From the NCBI RefSeq assembly GCF_005930495.1, contig NZ_SJEX01000021.1, forward strand, positions 1 through 57,843: 57,843 nucleotides of DNA. Reading direction: 5' to 3'. Under the pieces are notes generated by a model. The model was not told the origin of the DNA, made no database searches, and saw nothing but the letters and a program-made list of their open reading frames with translations. Shown here in pieces: positions 9,330-17,776 of this stretch. The first letter of the stretch is position 1; the number at the start of each line of letters is the position of its first letter. Both the position numbers and the translations under genes were made by a program. This stretch comes from Modestobacter excelsi. GTDB taxonomy: Bacteria > Actinomycetota > Actinomycetes > Mycobacteriales > Geodermatophilaceae.

Positions 9330-9506
9330 GCTGCGGTCGTCGACCATCTGGCCGCAGACGACGCAGGTCGGCCCGTCGGGTGCCATGACGCCGGCGGTGC
9401 TGCAGGCGAAGCAGAGCGCAGGGGTCCCCGCCCGCCGGTAGGCGCACGACGTGCAGGCGTCGAAGCCCGCGGGGTGTCGGCTCGAGCGGCCGCAGGTCGA
9501 TGGCAT
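9330..9506 (-). other. zinc-ribbon coding segment (ComF-like), in frame with the receiver gene
   Basis: An ATG at 9506 preceded by GGAGAGGTGACG opens a frame with four spaced Cys pairs: CTSC, CFAC and CVVCG, plus an N-terminal Cys. The spacing recalls the N-terminal zinc ribbon of ComF-like phosphoribosyltransferases. After about 57 residues the sequence turns Arg/Ser/Pro-rich and loses protein character, but no stop occurs before the receiver gene's ATG at 9047. Either this is a decayed stub or the N-terminus of a longer fusion. The good ribosome-binding site favours real translation of at least this segment. Confidence 0.45.
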
Positions 9507-9735
9507 CGTCACCTCTCCGGACAGCGGCACCGCTCGATGGGAAGGCGGGCTGTAGGGCATGAACCGACCGCGGTCATCCCGCGAGCGTCGCGTGCGCCCC
9601 CACGGCCGCCACGGCGGCGGGGGCTTGGGCTGACGGTGATGGCCCCCGACGAGATCCGGCGACGATCGGGCGTGCACGTGGCCAGGTCCGCCGATAGTTT
9701 GCACGCCCCTACCCCCGACGGTGGGCCGGTGATCG

Positions 9736-10008
9736 GTGGAGGCGTGGATGGCGAGAGTCGGCAGCGACGAGGTGGTCGTGGACGGCGTGACCGGGGTGTT
9801 GGTGAGAAACGGACCTCCGGCCGAGCTCGGAGCGGCGCTCGCGTCGTTGCTCGCCGACCCGGGGCTGCGTCGGCGGCAGGGCGCCGCTGGACGGTGCCGG
9901 TACCTGGCCAACTCCACCCGCGATCGCATGGCCCTGGAGACGACAGCGGTCTACGAACGGCTGCTGCAGGCATCGGCCGGGCCGGCGCTGACCGGGAGCC
10001 GGACGTGA
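9736..10008 (+). pseudogene. C-terminal fragment of a GT4 glycosyltransferase
   Basis: About 90 residues match only the tail of a family-4 glycosyltransferase: EVVVDGVTGVLV followed by a PAELGAALASLLADP helix, LRRRQGAAGRCR and a closing AVYERLL. In whole enzymes (about 370-400 residues) this stretch binds the nucleotide sugar. The N-terminal acceptor domain and most of the donor domain are missing; upstream sequence shows no trace of them. The stop overlaps the GTG of the next gene (GTGA), so the original operon junction has survived the truncation. Confidence 0.75.
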
Positions 10009-10994
10009 CACGGCTGCGGGTGGCCTGCGTGGGCACCGGGTTCATCGCGGGCGAGCACCTGCGGGCGCTCTCGGCGATGGCGGACGTGCAGATCGTGGCG
10101 GTCGCCGACACGCAGCTGGAGCGCGCGGAGCAGGTCGCCGCCCGATACGGCTCTCGCGCCCATGGCGACGGTCTCACACTGCTGAACACCGAAGAGCTGG
10201 ACGCCGTCTGGCTGTGCGTACCGCCGTTCGCGCACGGCGCGCTCGAGGCCGCTGCGATCGCCCGGGGGCTGCCGTTCTTCGTCGAGAAGCCGCTGGCCAG
10301 CGACCTGTCCACCGCGCAGTCGATCGCCGACCAACTGGCCGGTACCGGGCTGACCACCGCCGTCGGATACCACTGGCGGCACCTGGACGTCGTGCAACGG
10401 GCCGCGGAGCTGCTCGCCCGGACGCCGGCCCAACTGGTCACCGGCTACTGGTGGGACAAGACACCCCGCGTCCCGTGGTGGCCCCAACGGGCGCACTCCG
10501 GCGGCCAGGTCGTGGAGCAGACCACCCACATCTTCGACCTGGCCCGCCACCTCGCCGGGGACGTCGCCGAGGTCACGGCGGCCGAGCGGTCTGCTCCCGC
10601 CGGACCGGAGGACGTCCCCCTGGCGGCCTCCTCGCTGCTGCGGTTCGTCTCCGGCGCGGTCGGCAGCATCTCGTCGGCGCGCGTCCTGGACGGGAGGCAC
10701 CGGGTCGCGCTGCACGTCGTGGCGGAGAGCCATGTGCTGGAGATCTCCGAGCACGGGCTGACCGACCACGAACTGCGGATCGGAACCGGGGACGGCGCGG
10801 AGGTGGTGCGTTCCAGGCAGGATCCGATCGCCGTCGAGGACCGGGAGTTCCTCGACGTGCTGCTCGGGATCACCCCTCGTGTGCGCGTTCCCTACCAGGA
10901 GGCACTGCGCACGCACACCCTGGCCTGCGCCGCCGACCGCTCGGCTCGAGACGGGACACCGGTGCGCCTCGATGCCGGGGCCGCCGGTGCCTGA
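10005..10994 (+). CDS. Gfo/Idh/MocA family oxidoreductase
   Basis: 329 residues from a GTG at 10005 that overlaps the preceding stop. The N-terminal Rossmann fold opens LRVACVGTGFIAGEHLRAL; the conserved EKP motif (FFVEKPLA) near residue 97 carries the catalytic Lys, and a QTTHIFDLARHL segment near 175 supplies the HxxD-type residues. Family members oxidise or reduce sugars and inositols with NAD(P). The gene lies between a glycosyltransferase stub and a zinc-type dehydrogenase gene, suggesting a glycan or polyol pathway whose first enzyme has been lost. Confidence 0.88.
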   Translation: MTRLRVACVGTGFIAGEHLRALSAMADVQIVAVADTQLERAEQVAARYGSRAHGDGLTLLNTEELDAVWLCVPPFAHGALEAAAIARGLPFFVEKPLASDLSTAQSIADQLAGTGLTTAVGYHWRHLDVVQRAAELLARTPAQLVTGYWWDKTPRVPWWPQRAHSGGQVVEQTTHIFDLARHLAGDVAEVTAAERSAPAGPEDVPLAASSLLRFVSGAVGSISSARVLDGRHRVALHVVAESHVLEISEHGLTDHELRIGTGDGAEVVRSRQDPIAVEDREFLDVLLGITPRVRVPYQEALRTHTLACAADRSARDGTPVRLDAGAAGA

Positions 10995-12093
10995 GCGCCA
11001 GGTCCGGTCGATCGCGGTGTCCCGCCCCGGTCGCGCGATGATCATCGACGACACCGAACCGGAGCCCGGCCCCGGTCAGGCCTGGGTGGCCACCGAATGG
11101 TCCGGGATCAGCGCGGGAACGGAGGTGGCCCTCGTCCGCGGTACCGATCCGCAGCACCAGCGGGGCTGGGACCCCGACCTCCGGGCCTTCGGGATCAGCC
11201 CCGTGGACCGCTACCCGAAGCGTGGTCTCGGGTACATGGAGGTCGGCCGGGTCACCGAGAGCCGCACCGACGTGCTGGCCGTGGGATCACTGGTGGCGAT
11301 GGCCTACGGCCACCGCACCGGCGCCTGCGCCGACCCGACCCGGACGACGGTGATCCCGGTTCCCGACGACCTCGACCCGCTGCTGGGCATCTACCTGGCG
11401 CAGATGGGGCCGATCTGCGTCAACGGCCTGCTGCACGCCGCGGCGGCGCTCGGAGGGCCGCAGGCCGGGATCGACGCCGGCGTCCGGGCCCAGCACGTCC
11501 TGGTCGTGGGGGCCGGCGTCGTCGGCCTGCTCAGTGCGCTGCTGGCCGTTCGACACGGCGCGGCCGAGGTGTGCGTCGCCGATTCCTCAGCCGAACGACG
11601 CGCGGTCGCCGAAGCCCTCGGCCTCGTCGCCGTGGACGACGCGGACGGGCGCGCGTGGCTGGCGATCAAGCAGCGCTGGCGACACGGCCCCGGGGATGCC
11701 GGAGCCGACGTCGTCCTGCAGTGCCGCGGCCACGACGCCGCGCTGGCCACGGCCCTCAAGGCACTGCGGCCGCAGGGCGTCGTGGTGGACCTGGGCTTCT
11801 ACCAGGCCGGAGCCGAGGCCGTCCGGCTGGGCGAGGAGTTCCACCACAACGGCCTGGCGCTGATCTGCGCCCAGATCGGGCGGGTGCCCCGGGGGATGAG
11901 CGCGACGTGGCCGCGGCCGGCCCTTGCCGCGGTCACCCTCGATCTGCTCCGAGAGCGTGGCGAGGACATCCGTACCCACCTGGTCACCGACGTCGTCCCC
12001 TTCGAGGACGGTCCCCGGCTGCTGACCGACATGGCGGAACGCCGACTGGCGAGCCCGCCGCTGCAGGCCGTGCTGCACTTCCCACTCGGATGA
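10987..12093 (+). CDS. MDR-superfamily (zinc-type) dehydrogenase
   Basis: About 368 residues from the GTG at 10987, which overlaps the previous stop by 8 bp; an in-frame ATG at 10972 is the alternative. The GroES-like N-terminal domain lacks the usual GHE zinc motif but has SGISAGTEVALVRG, typical of a subgroup of threonine/sorbitol-dehydrogenase-like proteins found next to Gfo/Idh/MocA genes. The cofactor domain has HVLVVGAGVVGLLSALLA. The overlap shows translational coupling with the previous gene. The substrate is probably a polyol or amino sugar; this is inferred only from the neighbour. Confidence 0.82.
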   Translation: MPERQVRSIAVSRPGRAMIIDDTEPEPGPGQAWVATEWSGISAGTEVALVRGTDPQHQRGWDPDLRAFGISPVDRYPKRGLGYMEVGRVTESRTDVLAVGSLVAMAYGHRTGACADPTRTTVIPVPDDLDPLLGIYLAQMGPICVNGLLHAAAALGGPQAGIDAGVRAQHVLVVGAGVVGLLSALLAVRHGAAEVCVADSSAERRAVAEALGLVAVDDADGRAWLAIKQRWRHGPGDAGADVVLQCRGHDAALATALKALRPQGVVVDLGFYQAGAEAVRLGEEFHHNGLALICAQIGRVPRGMSATWPRPALAAVTLDLLRERGEDIRTHLVTDVVPFEDGPRLLTDMAERRLASPPLQAVLHFPLG

Positions 12094-12409
12094 TCGGTGC
12101 GTCGGGCAGCGCCACGTGAGAAGCGGAGTCGCACATGGCGGCTCGGACGGCCGACCAGGCGATCCTGCGCCCGCTGCTCGAGTTCGGCTGGCGCCATGGA
12201 TGGCCGCGGTCAAGTCCGCCACCCATGCGTCCACCTGACGCCGGTGCCCCGGAGCAGCGATCAGGTACGCCACGGCGGCGAGCACCCGCGTCCGGGTTAG
12301 CTTGGCGACGACCTCGACCCGGCAGCCGACCACGCCCGGCACGGCCACCCGGCGCTCTCCCTCCCACCGTCCGACCGTGGAGCCGTCGGTCAGGCGACCG
12401 CCGCTCGAG
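12094..12409. other. intergenic, no gene recognised
   Basis: This 316-bp stretch lies between the dehydrogenase stop and the stop of the convergent acetate transporter gene. Short open stretches exist on both strands (a plus-strand ATG at 12135 starting MAARTADQAILRPLLEFG, and a minus-strand piece with RVLAAVAYLIAAPGHRRQV), but each soon turns Arg/Pro-rich. They may be gene debris. I see no terminator-quality hairpin. Confidence 0.4.
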
Positions 12410-13108
12410 TCACAGCTTGTACAGCGGCGGGTTCGGCAGCACCGCGCGGCCGAAGGTCGACGCACTCACCCCGGCGAGGCATGCGTACCAGGCGACGGCG
12501 GCGGTGAGGAGGCCCAGATAGCCGCCGATCGTCGTCAGGCCCTCGTTGTGCGCCACATCCCCGGAGCCGAGGAGGAAGAACGTCACGGCGAGCAGCGTGA
12601 ACAGCAGGGCCAGCGCCGTCGTGGTCTGCAAGGACGCGACCCACAGGACGAGCGTGAAGAGGCCCCAGCCGATGAGGTACCAGCCGACCGCGGTTTCCCG
12701 GTCGGTGGCGTCGGGGATGTCCGCTGCGTAGAAGGTGACGAAGGCCCAGAACGAGATCCAGAAGGCGCCGTAGGAGGTGAAGGCAGTCGCGCCGAAGACG
12801 TTGCCCTTCCGGAACTCCCACATGCCGGCGAGCACTTGGGCCACGCCTCCGTAGGCGAGTGCGACGCCGAAGACGATCGGCTCGCCCGCCGCCGGCAACA
12901 GGCCTGCGTTGAACAGGCTGAGCAGGAACGTGGTGAGTGCGAAAGCGGCCAGGCCGAGCGGCGCCGGGTCGGCGATCATGCGGACGTTCTCGGAGGCGAG
13001 TTCTCTCGCCATGGCCATCCGACCCGCGGTCGGGTCGCTCCGGTCGGCCATGAAGTCGGTGCCGAGGTCGGTGGTCTGCGTTCCTGGCTGCGCTGGCTTG
13101 ACTGCCAC
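12410..13108 (-). CDS. acetate uptake transporter (GPR1/FUN34/YaaH, SatP family)
   Basis: 232 residues. The GTG at 13108 is chosen because AGGAGG lies 9 nt upstream; the open frame continues to 13375 but that extension is not protein-like. After a polar 45-residue N-terminus the family signature DPAPLGLAAFALTTFLLSLFNAG opens the first of six helices; FGVALAYGGVAQVLAGMWEF and TAFTSYGAFWISFW are the other conserved blocks. SatP proteins import acetate or succinate with protons. No acetate-metabolism gene is adjacent. Confidence 0.9.
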   Translation of the reverse strand: MAVKPAQPGTQTTDLGTDFMADRSDPTAGRMAMARELASENVRMIADPAPLGLAAFALTTFLLSLFNAGLLPAAGEPIVFGVALAYGGVAQVLAGMWEFRKGNVFGATAFTSYGAFWISFWAFVTFYAADIPDATDRETAVGWYLIGWGLFTLVLWVASLQTTTALALLFTLLAVTFFLLGSGDVAHNEGLTTIGGYLGLLTAAVAWYACLAGVSASTFGRAVLPNPPLYKL

Positions 13109-13753
13109 TGCCGGACCCTCCTGATCGACGCAGGGAGAGAGAACAGCTGGACGTCGGCAGCGGTCCCCGGCCCAGCGGAGCGCGACCTCGGTCCCGAGTC
13201 GACGAACACGCTCGGTCCGGGCCGGTCGATCGGAAGACGCCGTCCACCCCGACAGTGACGAGGGTGTCATCCGACCGTCAAGACAACTCCGGCGTGTCGT
13301 GGACGTCGGCGGAAACCCGACGCCGACTCGTGTCGGCCTGGATCCGGCTCGCTCGTCGGGTAGGCGCGCCGTCACTCAGCTCGAGCCCCCGGGAAGCTGT
13401 ACCTGCACCAAGCCCGGGTGAGCCATGGCCGCCCCAGCCGTCCAGGCGACCCGGCAGCGTTGGGCGCGCGTCGCCGCCAATGTCCTGGCCCAGACTCGAT
13501 GCACTTTGGGCCGGACAGACCACGAGCGTCTTGCCGGCCTGGGTGCCACCCGAGACCGGGATGTACAGCCCAGCCCCGACCGAGGCCTCCAGGAACCGGG
13601 ACACCTGCGGGGTGAAGCGTGCCCAGGACGACCAGCTCGTCGGGGCTGTGCGCCGGAGAGCACGAGCGGGTTCCGCGCCGAGGCCCTGTGGACGAACCGT
13701 GACGATCCACAGGTCACGTTCACCGTTCGGGTGACAACGGGTAGGCGATCGGG
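13109..13753. other. intergenic stretch holding a CpaF relic
   Basis: 645 bp without an intact gene. Its middle (about 13515-13650, minus strand) is the remnant of a TadA/CpaF ATPase described separately. The rest shows only Arg/Pro/Ser-rich shadow frames. The acetate transporter's ribosome-binding site is at 13117-13123. Confidence 0.5.
13515..13650 (-). pseudogene. fragment of a CpaF/TadA-type secretion ATPase
   Basis: Two adjoining minus-strand frames together read SPDELVVLGT, then TPQVSRFLEASVGAGL and PVSGGTQAGKT. This is the block before and including the Walker A motif of CpaF/TadA ATPases (typically LDELVRLGTLTP, then SGGTQAGKTT), which drive Flp/Tad pilus assembly. A single extra base between the two halves (acgcttcacc instead of acgctcacc) breaks the frame. 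No further ATPase sequence remains on either side, so only about 45 codons of a roughly 400-residue gene survive. Confidence 0.6.
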
Positions 13754-14572
13754 TCAGTGCCGCGGCACCAGCTCGACGACGGCCTGCACCAGCGCCTCGC
13801 CGTCCAGGAGCACCGCGTCGTTGTGGTCGGCGCCGGGCACTTCGACCAGGCGGTGCAGCTGCGCTGCCGCATCGGCGACCCGCCGGCTCTGCTCCGGCGG
13901 CACGATGGTGTCCGCTGTGCCATAGACGACCGTGGTCGGCGCCCGCACCGCGGCGATCAGGTCCGCCACCGGGTACCGGTCGCGCAGCAGCGCCCGCACC
14001 GGCAGGAACGGGTAGTGCTCGCTGCCGACGGCGGCCAGGTCGACGAACGGTGACCGGAGCACCAGCCCGGCCGGCGGGTGCTCGACGGCCAGCTCGGTCA
14101 CCACCGCGCACCCCAGGCTCTCGCCGAGGTAGAGCAGCCGGTCCTCCGGGACGCCGGCCTCCTCGAGCAGGTAGGAGCGCGCGGCGCGGACGTCGAGCGC
14201 CAGCCCGGACTCGGTGGGGCTGCCCGGGTTCCCGCCGTAGCCGCGGTAGTCGAACAGCAGCACCGCCAGGCCGGCCGCGGAGAGAGCGCTGGCCAGGGGG
14301 GCGCGCATCCCCCGGTGGCCGGCGTTGCCGCTGGCGACCAGGACCGCGGGGGCGTCGGGCGCCGGCCCCGGGACGAACCAGCCGCTGAGGACGAGCCCGT
14401 CCGCGGTGTGCAGCTCGACGTCACGGGCACCGCGGATCACCTCGGCCGCGGCCGGCACCGGACCGGCGGAGGGCAGGTAGACCAGGCGGCGTTGCAGCGT
14501 CCAGAGCAGCCCCACCAGCACAGCGAACAGCACCGCGAGGACCACCGCCGTCCGGAGCGCCGTCCGCAGCAC
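13754..14572 (-). CDS. membrane-anchored alpha/beta hydrolase
   Basis: 272 residues from a GTG at 14572 (AGGGA about 11 nt upstream); the frame is open to 14632, so a longer form is possible. A single hydrophobic helix (TAVVLAVLFAVLVGLLW) near the N-terminus anchors the protein. The hydrolase domain has FDYRGYGGNPG, the nucleophile elbow LYLGESLGCAV, an Asp in YGTADTIVP and His in PGADHNDAVL, completing a Ser-Asp-His triad. It resembles the YqiA/BEM46-like group (FrsA or prolyl-oligopeptidase fold). The substrate is unknown. Confidence 0.82.
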   Translation of the reverse strand: MLRTALRTAVVLAVLFAVLVGLLWTLQRRLVYLPSAGPVPAAAEVIRGARDVELHTADGLVLSGWFVPGPAPDAPAVLVASGNAGHRGMRAPLASALSAAGLAVLLFDYRGYGGNPGSPTESGLALDVRAARSYLLEEAGVPEDRLLYLGESLGCAVVTELAVEHPPAGLVLRSPFVDLAAVGSEHYPFLPVRALLRDRYPVADLIAAVRAPTTVVYGTADTIVPPEQSRRVADAAAQLHRLVEVPGADHNDAVLLDGEALVQAVVELVPRH

Positions 14573-14671
14573 GATCCCATGGTCCCTGACCGGCACGCCA
14601 CAGCCGACGTCCTCCTGCGAGTCCACGATCACGGTCGACTTCGAGGCGGTGTCCTACGACGGCGCTGACTG

Positions 14672-15424
14672 TCATCGCAGGAATTCCGCGAGGGCGGCGG
14701 CAAGGAGAGTGCCGTCAACGGCGTGCCCCTGTGCTTCCAGGATCTGCAGCGTGCCGTGGGGGGCCGCGGCGGCAATCGCTTCCGCGACGCCGACTGCCCA
14801 CGGGCTTGCACCACCGGCAAGGGCAAGCAAGGGTGCCTCGATCAACTGCAGCCGTTCGGCTGGCACCACCCCGCCGTTGCACACCCTCACGTCGGCCGAC
14901 AGGGTGCCTGCCAACCTCTCCAGGTGGCCCCAGAACGGTCCGGCCTTCATCTGCTCGACCGCCTCCGGCGGTGTGCCCATGAGGGCCAGGAATGCGGTCA
15001 CCGCTTCTCCCGACTGGTCGGCGGCCACGAGATCGTCCAGCTGGTCCGCCAGCTCCAGGGTCGGCCCGTCGGTATAGGGCACCTCGTAGACGGCCAGCCC
15101 TCGCATCGGGACACCTGCGGCCGCGGCCTCGATGGCGAGCGCACCGCCCGAGGAGTCCCCGAAGACGATCGCATCGACAGCCACGGCGAGAACGGCGGAC
15201 AGGTCCTCGACTTCCTGGGCCGCGGTGGACGCGGAGGTTCCGCCGCTGTCCCCGCGGCCGCGCCGGTCGTACTCGTACACCGTGTACTCGCGACCAAGGA
15301 CTGCAGTCAGTTCCCGCTTCGACGTTCGGTCGCCGAAGGCTCCGGCCACGATCACCAGCGGCAGCCCGTCGCCGGAGCAGTCGTAGGCGATCGTGGTCCC
15401 GTCGGACGACTGCACTGTCTTCAT
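14672..15424 (-). CDS. alpha/beta hydrolase
   Basis: 250 residues; the ATG at 15424 has GGGAGGATCAC directly upstream. An HG-equivalent loop (IVAGAFGDR), YDRRGRGDSG, the nucleophile elbow VFGDSSGGALA, and a C-terminal EAQGHAVDG supply oxyanion hole, Ser and His. Similar proteins are common in actinobacteria beside regulators and are usually annotated as hydrolases of unknown substrate. The gene stands alone; an inverted repeat about 75 bp upstream could be an operator. Confidence 0.85.
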   Translation of the reverse strand: MKTVQSSDGTTIAYDCSGDGLPLVIVAGAFGDRTSKRELTAVLGREYTVYEYDRRGRGDSGGTSASTAAQEVEDLSAVLAVAVDAIVFGDSSGGALAIEAAAAGVPMRGLAVYEVPYTDGPTLELADQLDDLVAADQSGEAVTAFLALMGTPPEAVEQMKAGPFWGHLERLAGTLSADVRVCNGGVVPAERLQLIEAPLLALAGGASPWAVGVAEAIAAAAPHGTLQILEAQGHAVDGTLLAAALAEFLR

Positions 15425-15499
15425 GTGATCCTCCCGATAGGCGCTGCATCCTGTGGTCTCTCCGGCTGAGTCGAGGAGCTGGCCCGCGCCTCGACGGTG

Positions 15500-15522
15500 C
15501 AGACCTCCGCAGGAGAGGTCTG
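15500..15522. promoter_or_regulatory. inverted repeat, operator or terminator
   Basis: CAGACCTC (15500-15507) and GAGGTCTG (15515-15522) form a perfect 8-bp inverted repeat with a 7-nt spacer. It lies between the hydrolase start (15424) and the end of the DinB-like gene (15584), both on the minus strand. It could be an operator for the hydrolase or the terminator of the upstream operon. There is no T-tract. Confidence 0.4.
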
Positions 15523-15583
15523 GTGTTCGCGTACTTCCCTGCGTTCGTTGGGCTCTCGGTGGACGAGTTGTCGACTGAGTGGC

Positions 15584-16180
15584 TCAGCCGCGAGGCAGGG
15601 TCCGGCCGTCGGGCAGGGTGCGGGCGCTGAGGAGCGCCACGAGATCACCGCTGTCGGCCCGCACGACGTCACCGCTGCCCCAGCTCGACTCGGTGTCGGC
15701 AGCCTCGAAGCGGACGCCGGTCAGGTCGAGGCCGAAGAGTGCGCCGTTGGCGGCGGTGAGCTGGTCGAGGACGGCGATCACGGCCTCCTTGGGCGCGACT
15801 GACGGCCGGTCGAGCGCGACGGTGACGTCGAGGGAGTGGATGACGGCGTGGCTGAGCGCACCGGCCGCGCCGCCGCCCGGTGGCTGCCACGCGTGCAGCA
15901 ACGGGGAGCGCAGCGCGTCGAGCTGATCGGCGATCGGCAGGGAGGCGTCGCGCGCGGCCACGGTGTCGGAGAGCACGGTGAAGTCGCCGCCGGCCGCTGC
16001 CATCTCCGCGCCGAACCGCTCGGGCGTCAGCCGTGCCGGCATCGTCACGTGCGCGACCACGTGCCGGACCTGCCAGCCCTCGCACAGCGACGGGGCGTCC
16101 CAGATCTCGGCGGGCGCGCCGGCGAGCAGGTCGGCGAGGCCGTTGCAGGTCGGTGCCACCCAGGACTGCAGGTCGGTCAC
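15584..16180 (-). CDS. maleylpyruvate isomerase / DinB-like (mycothiol-dependent fold) protein
   Basis: 198 residues. The GTG at 16180 overlaps the preceding stop by 4 bp (GTGA). The four-helix DinB/YfiT-like N-terminal domain has SLCEGWQVRHVVAHVTMPA, matching the conserved CxGWxxxDVxAHL block of the TIGR03083/TIGR03086 mycothiol-dependent family, and a later LSHAVIHSLDV that gives the second metal His. Members use mycothiol as thiol cofactor or are of unknown function. It is the last gene of an operon with an AHSA1 protein and an ArsR regulator. Confidence 0.85.
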   Translation of the reverse strand: MTDLQSWVAPTCNGLADLLAGAPAEIWDAPSLCEGWQVRHVVAHVTMPARLTPERFGAEMAAAGGDFTVLSDTVAARDASLPIADQLDALRSPLLHAWQPPGGGAAGALSHAVIHSLDVTVALDRPSVAPKEAVIAVLDQLTAANGALFGLDLTGVRFEAADTESSWGSGDVVRADSGDLVALLSARTLPDGRTLPRG

Positions 16181-16617
16181 GGTCGTTCCTCTCGGATGAG
16201 GCGGGCGACATGCTCTTCGAGCGCGTCGAGGGAGGTGAGGAAGCCGGCACGGGCCTCCGGCGAGCGCATCGCTCCGGGCACGTGCCGCTGGTGGATGACG
16301 ACCTCGGTGCTGCCGTTCCCGAGGTCGGTGAGCGTGCCGGTCGTGTGCATCCCGCTGGCCGGCTCGACCCAGGCGAGCCGTTCGGGCGGGACCACCTCGG
16401 TGAACGTGGCGACCATCCGGTGGCTGCCGGAGTCGCCGACCATCAGGGTCTCGAAGCGGCCTCCGACGGAGAGTTCGACGACGATGCCGTCCAGCGGGGT
16501 GATCGTGCCGCGCGGACCCCAGAACTGCGCGAGCTCGGCCGGCTCGGTCAGGCACCGCCAGACCAGCACGCGCGGCGCGCGCAGAACCCGCCGGTAGACC
16601 AACTCGTCGACGCTCAC
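16177..16617 (-). CDS. SRPBCC / AHSA1 family protein
   Basis: 146 residues, typical for the AHSA1 (activator of Hsp90 ATPase homologue 1-like) branch of the START/Bet v1 fold. Signature elements are the opening YRRVLRAPRVLVWRCLTEP, WGPRGTITPLD, and the C-terminal GFLTSLDALEEHVA. The pocket probably binds a hydrophobic ligand; the function is unknown. It overlaps genes on both sides by 4 bp (ATGA and GTGA), so the three genes are translationally coupled. This ArsR-AHSA1-DinB order is widespread in actinobacteria. Confidence 0.88.
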   Translation of the reverse strand: MSVDELVYRRVLRAPRVLVWRCLTEPAELAQFWGPRGTITPLDGIVVELSVGGRFETLMVGDSGSHRMVATFTEVVPPERLAWVEPASGMHTTGTLTDLGNGSTEVVIHQRHVPGAMRSPEARAGFLTSLDALEEHVARLIREERP

Positions 16618-16961
16618 CGCTGCTGGCCGTCCTGCAGGCGAGCCAGATGCGCCTCGAGCCGGTCCATCCGCTCAGCCCAGGCCCGCCGGCTCTCCTCGAT
16701 CCACGACACCGCAGTCTCCAGCGTCTGCGGTTCCAGCCGGCACGGGCGGGTCTGCCGGTGCCGGCCGCGGCTGACCAAGCCGCACCGCTCGAGCACCCCG
16801 ATGTGCTGCGAGACGGCCTGCAGGGTCATGGCGTACGGGGCCGCGAGCTCTTTGACCGTCGCCTCGCCCTCGCTCAGCCGGGCCACGATGTCCCGCCGGG
16901 TGCGGTCGGCGAGCGCCGCGAACACCGCATCGAGCCGCTCGTCGTCGATGGTGATCGCCAT
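16614..16961 (-). CDS. ArsR family winged-helix repressor
   Basis: 115 residues from the ATG at 16961; an in-frame TTG at 16973 is the alternative. The winged-helix domain has VFAALADRTRRDIVARLSEG, then KELAAPYAMTLQAVSQHIGVLERCGLV (recognition helix) and a basic wing GRHRQTRPCRL. No metal-binding CxC motif is present, so it belongs to the non-metal ArsR group that controls AHSA1 partners. It probably represses its own operon. Confidence 0.88.
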   Translation of the reverse strand: MAITIDDERLDAVFAALADRTRRDIVARLSEGEATVKELAAPYAMTLQAVSQHIGVLERCGLVSRGRHRQTRPCRLEPQTLETAVSWIEESRRAWAERMDRLEAHLARLQDGQQR

Positions 16962-17212
16962 GCGTGTACTCAAGCATCTACTTTATCAAGCGTCAACTGG
17001 ACTACTCCTCCTTCCAGGCGCGGCAGGAACTGGAACGCCCGGGAGGACTGTTGGGGCGATTGCCGTCGGCGCTGGAGCGGCCAGGAGCGAGTCGGGACAG
17101 GGCCAGCTCGAACCTGGCTGGGTCCACAACCCCTCTGTGACGTACGCACGTCGAGGTGAGTGGCCGGCACGCTGTGAACGCGAGGAAAGGCCAGCGCGTG
17201 CAACGTGCCCGT

Positions 17213-17771
17213 TCAGGCGGGGGCGGCCGGAGCGTCGAGCCGGCGGAGGCCGCCCAGGGCCAGGCCGGTGAACGGGGCCGGTCGGGCCAGGTGCAGCCGG
17301 GCCCGTCGGCCGGTTCGGGCGAGACGTCCGGCGATGGAGAGCAGCCGTAGCCGGAGGCGCTTGGTCCCACCGCCGGGCGGCGTGCCCGGTCAGGGCGAGG
17401 GTCCGCATCCAGGCCACGAGGTCGGCGGCGTGGGCGACGATGGCGCACCAGATCTGGTTCCGGGCGAAGTCGTGCAGCGCCAGGTTGGTCTGCCCGCTGT
17501 CTCTCGCGCAGCGGATGCGGGGCTCGGCGCGGGCCCGGCGGCGGTGCCGCAGCTCGAGGTCGGCCAGCTGCCTGCGGCTGGTACTGGTATCGAACGCGGT
17601 GATCCGGTGCCCGCCGTAGTCGGTGATCCGCAGCTGCCCTGCGGGGTGCGGGCGATCCTCGCGCACGATCAGCCGCACTGCGGCCGGCCACCCGGAGAGG
17701 TCGAACAGGCCGGCGACCTCGGCGGCCCAGGCGCCGGGCCGGACTCGGCCCGTCGGAGTCCCGGCGTCCAC
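17213..17771 (-). pseudogene. IS1380-family transposase, C-terminal remnant
   Basis: The minus strand reads QLADLELRHRRRARAEPRIR, then ARDSGQTNLALHDFARNQIWC and a segment around HAADLVAWMRTLAL. This is the conserved C-terminal region of IS1380 transposases, with the catalytic Glu region. At about 17370 the frame shifts by one; the alternate frame continues KRLRLRLLSIAGRLARTG to a proper stop at 17213. The N-terminal two thirds of the transposase (about 300 residues) are missing. The fragment abuts the broken integrase tail at 17777, so an insertion or deletion here cut both genes. Confidence 0.8.
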
Positions 17772-17776
17772 CCCGG

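Noticed and set aside
17095-17125. T-arm-like hairpin (GCCAG-GTTCGAG-CTGGC on the minus strand)
   Set aside because: The loop register does not match a tRNA T loop and no acceptor, D or anticodon arm surrounds it.
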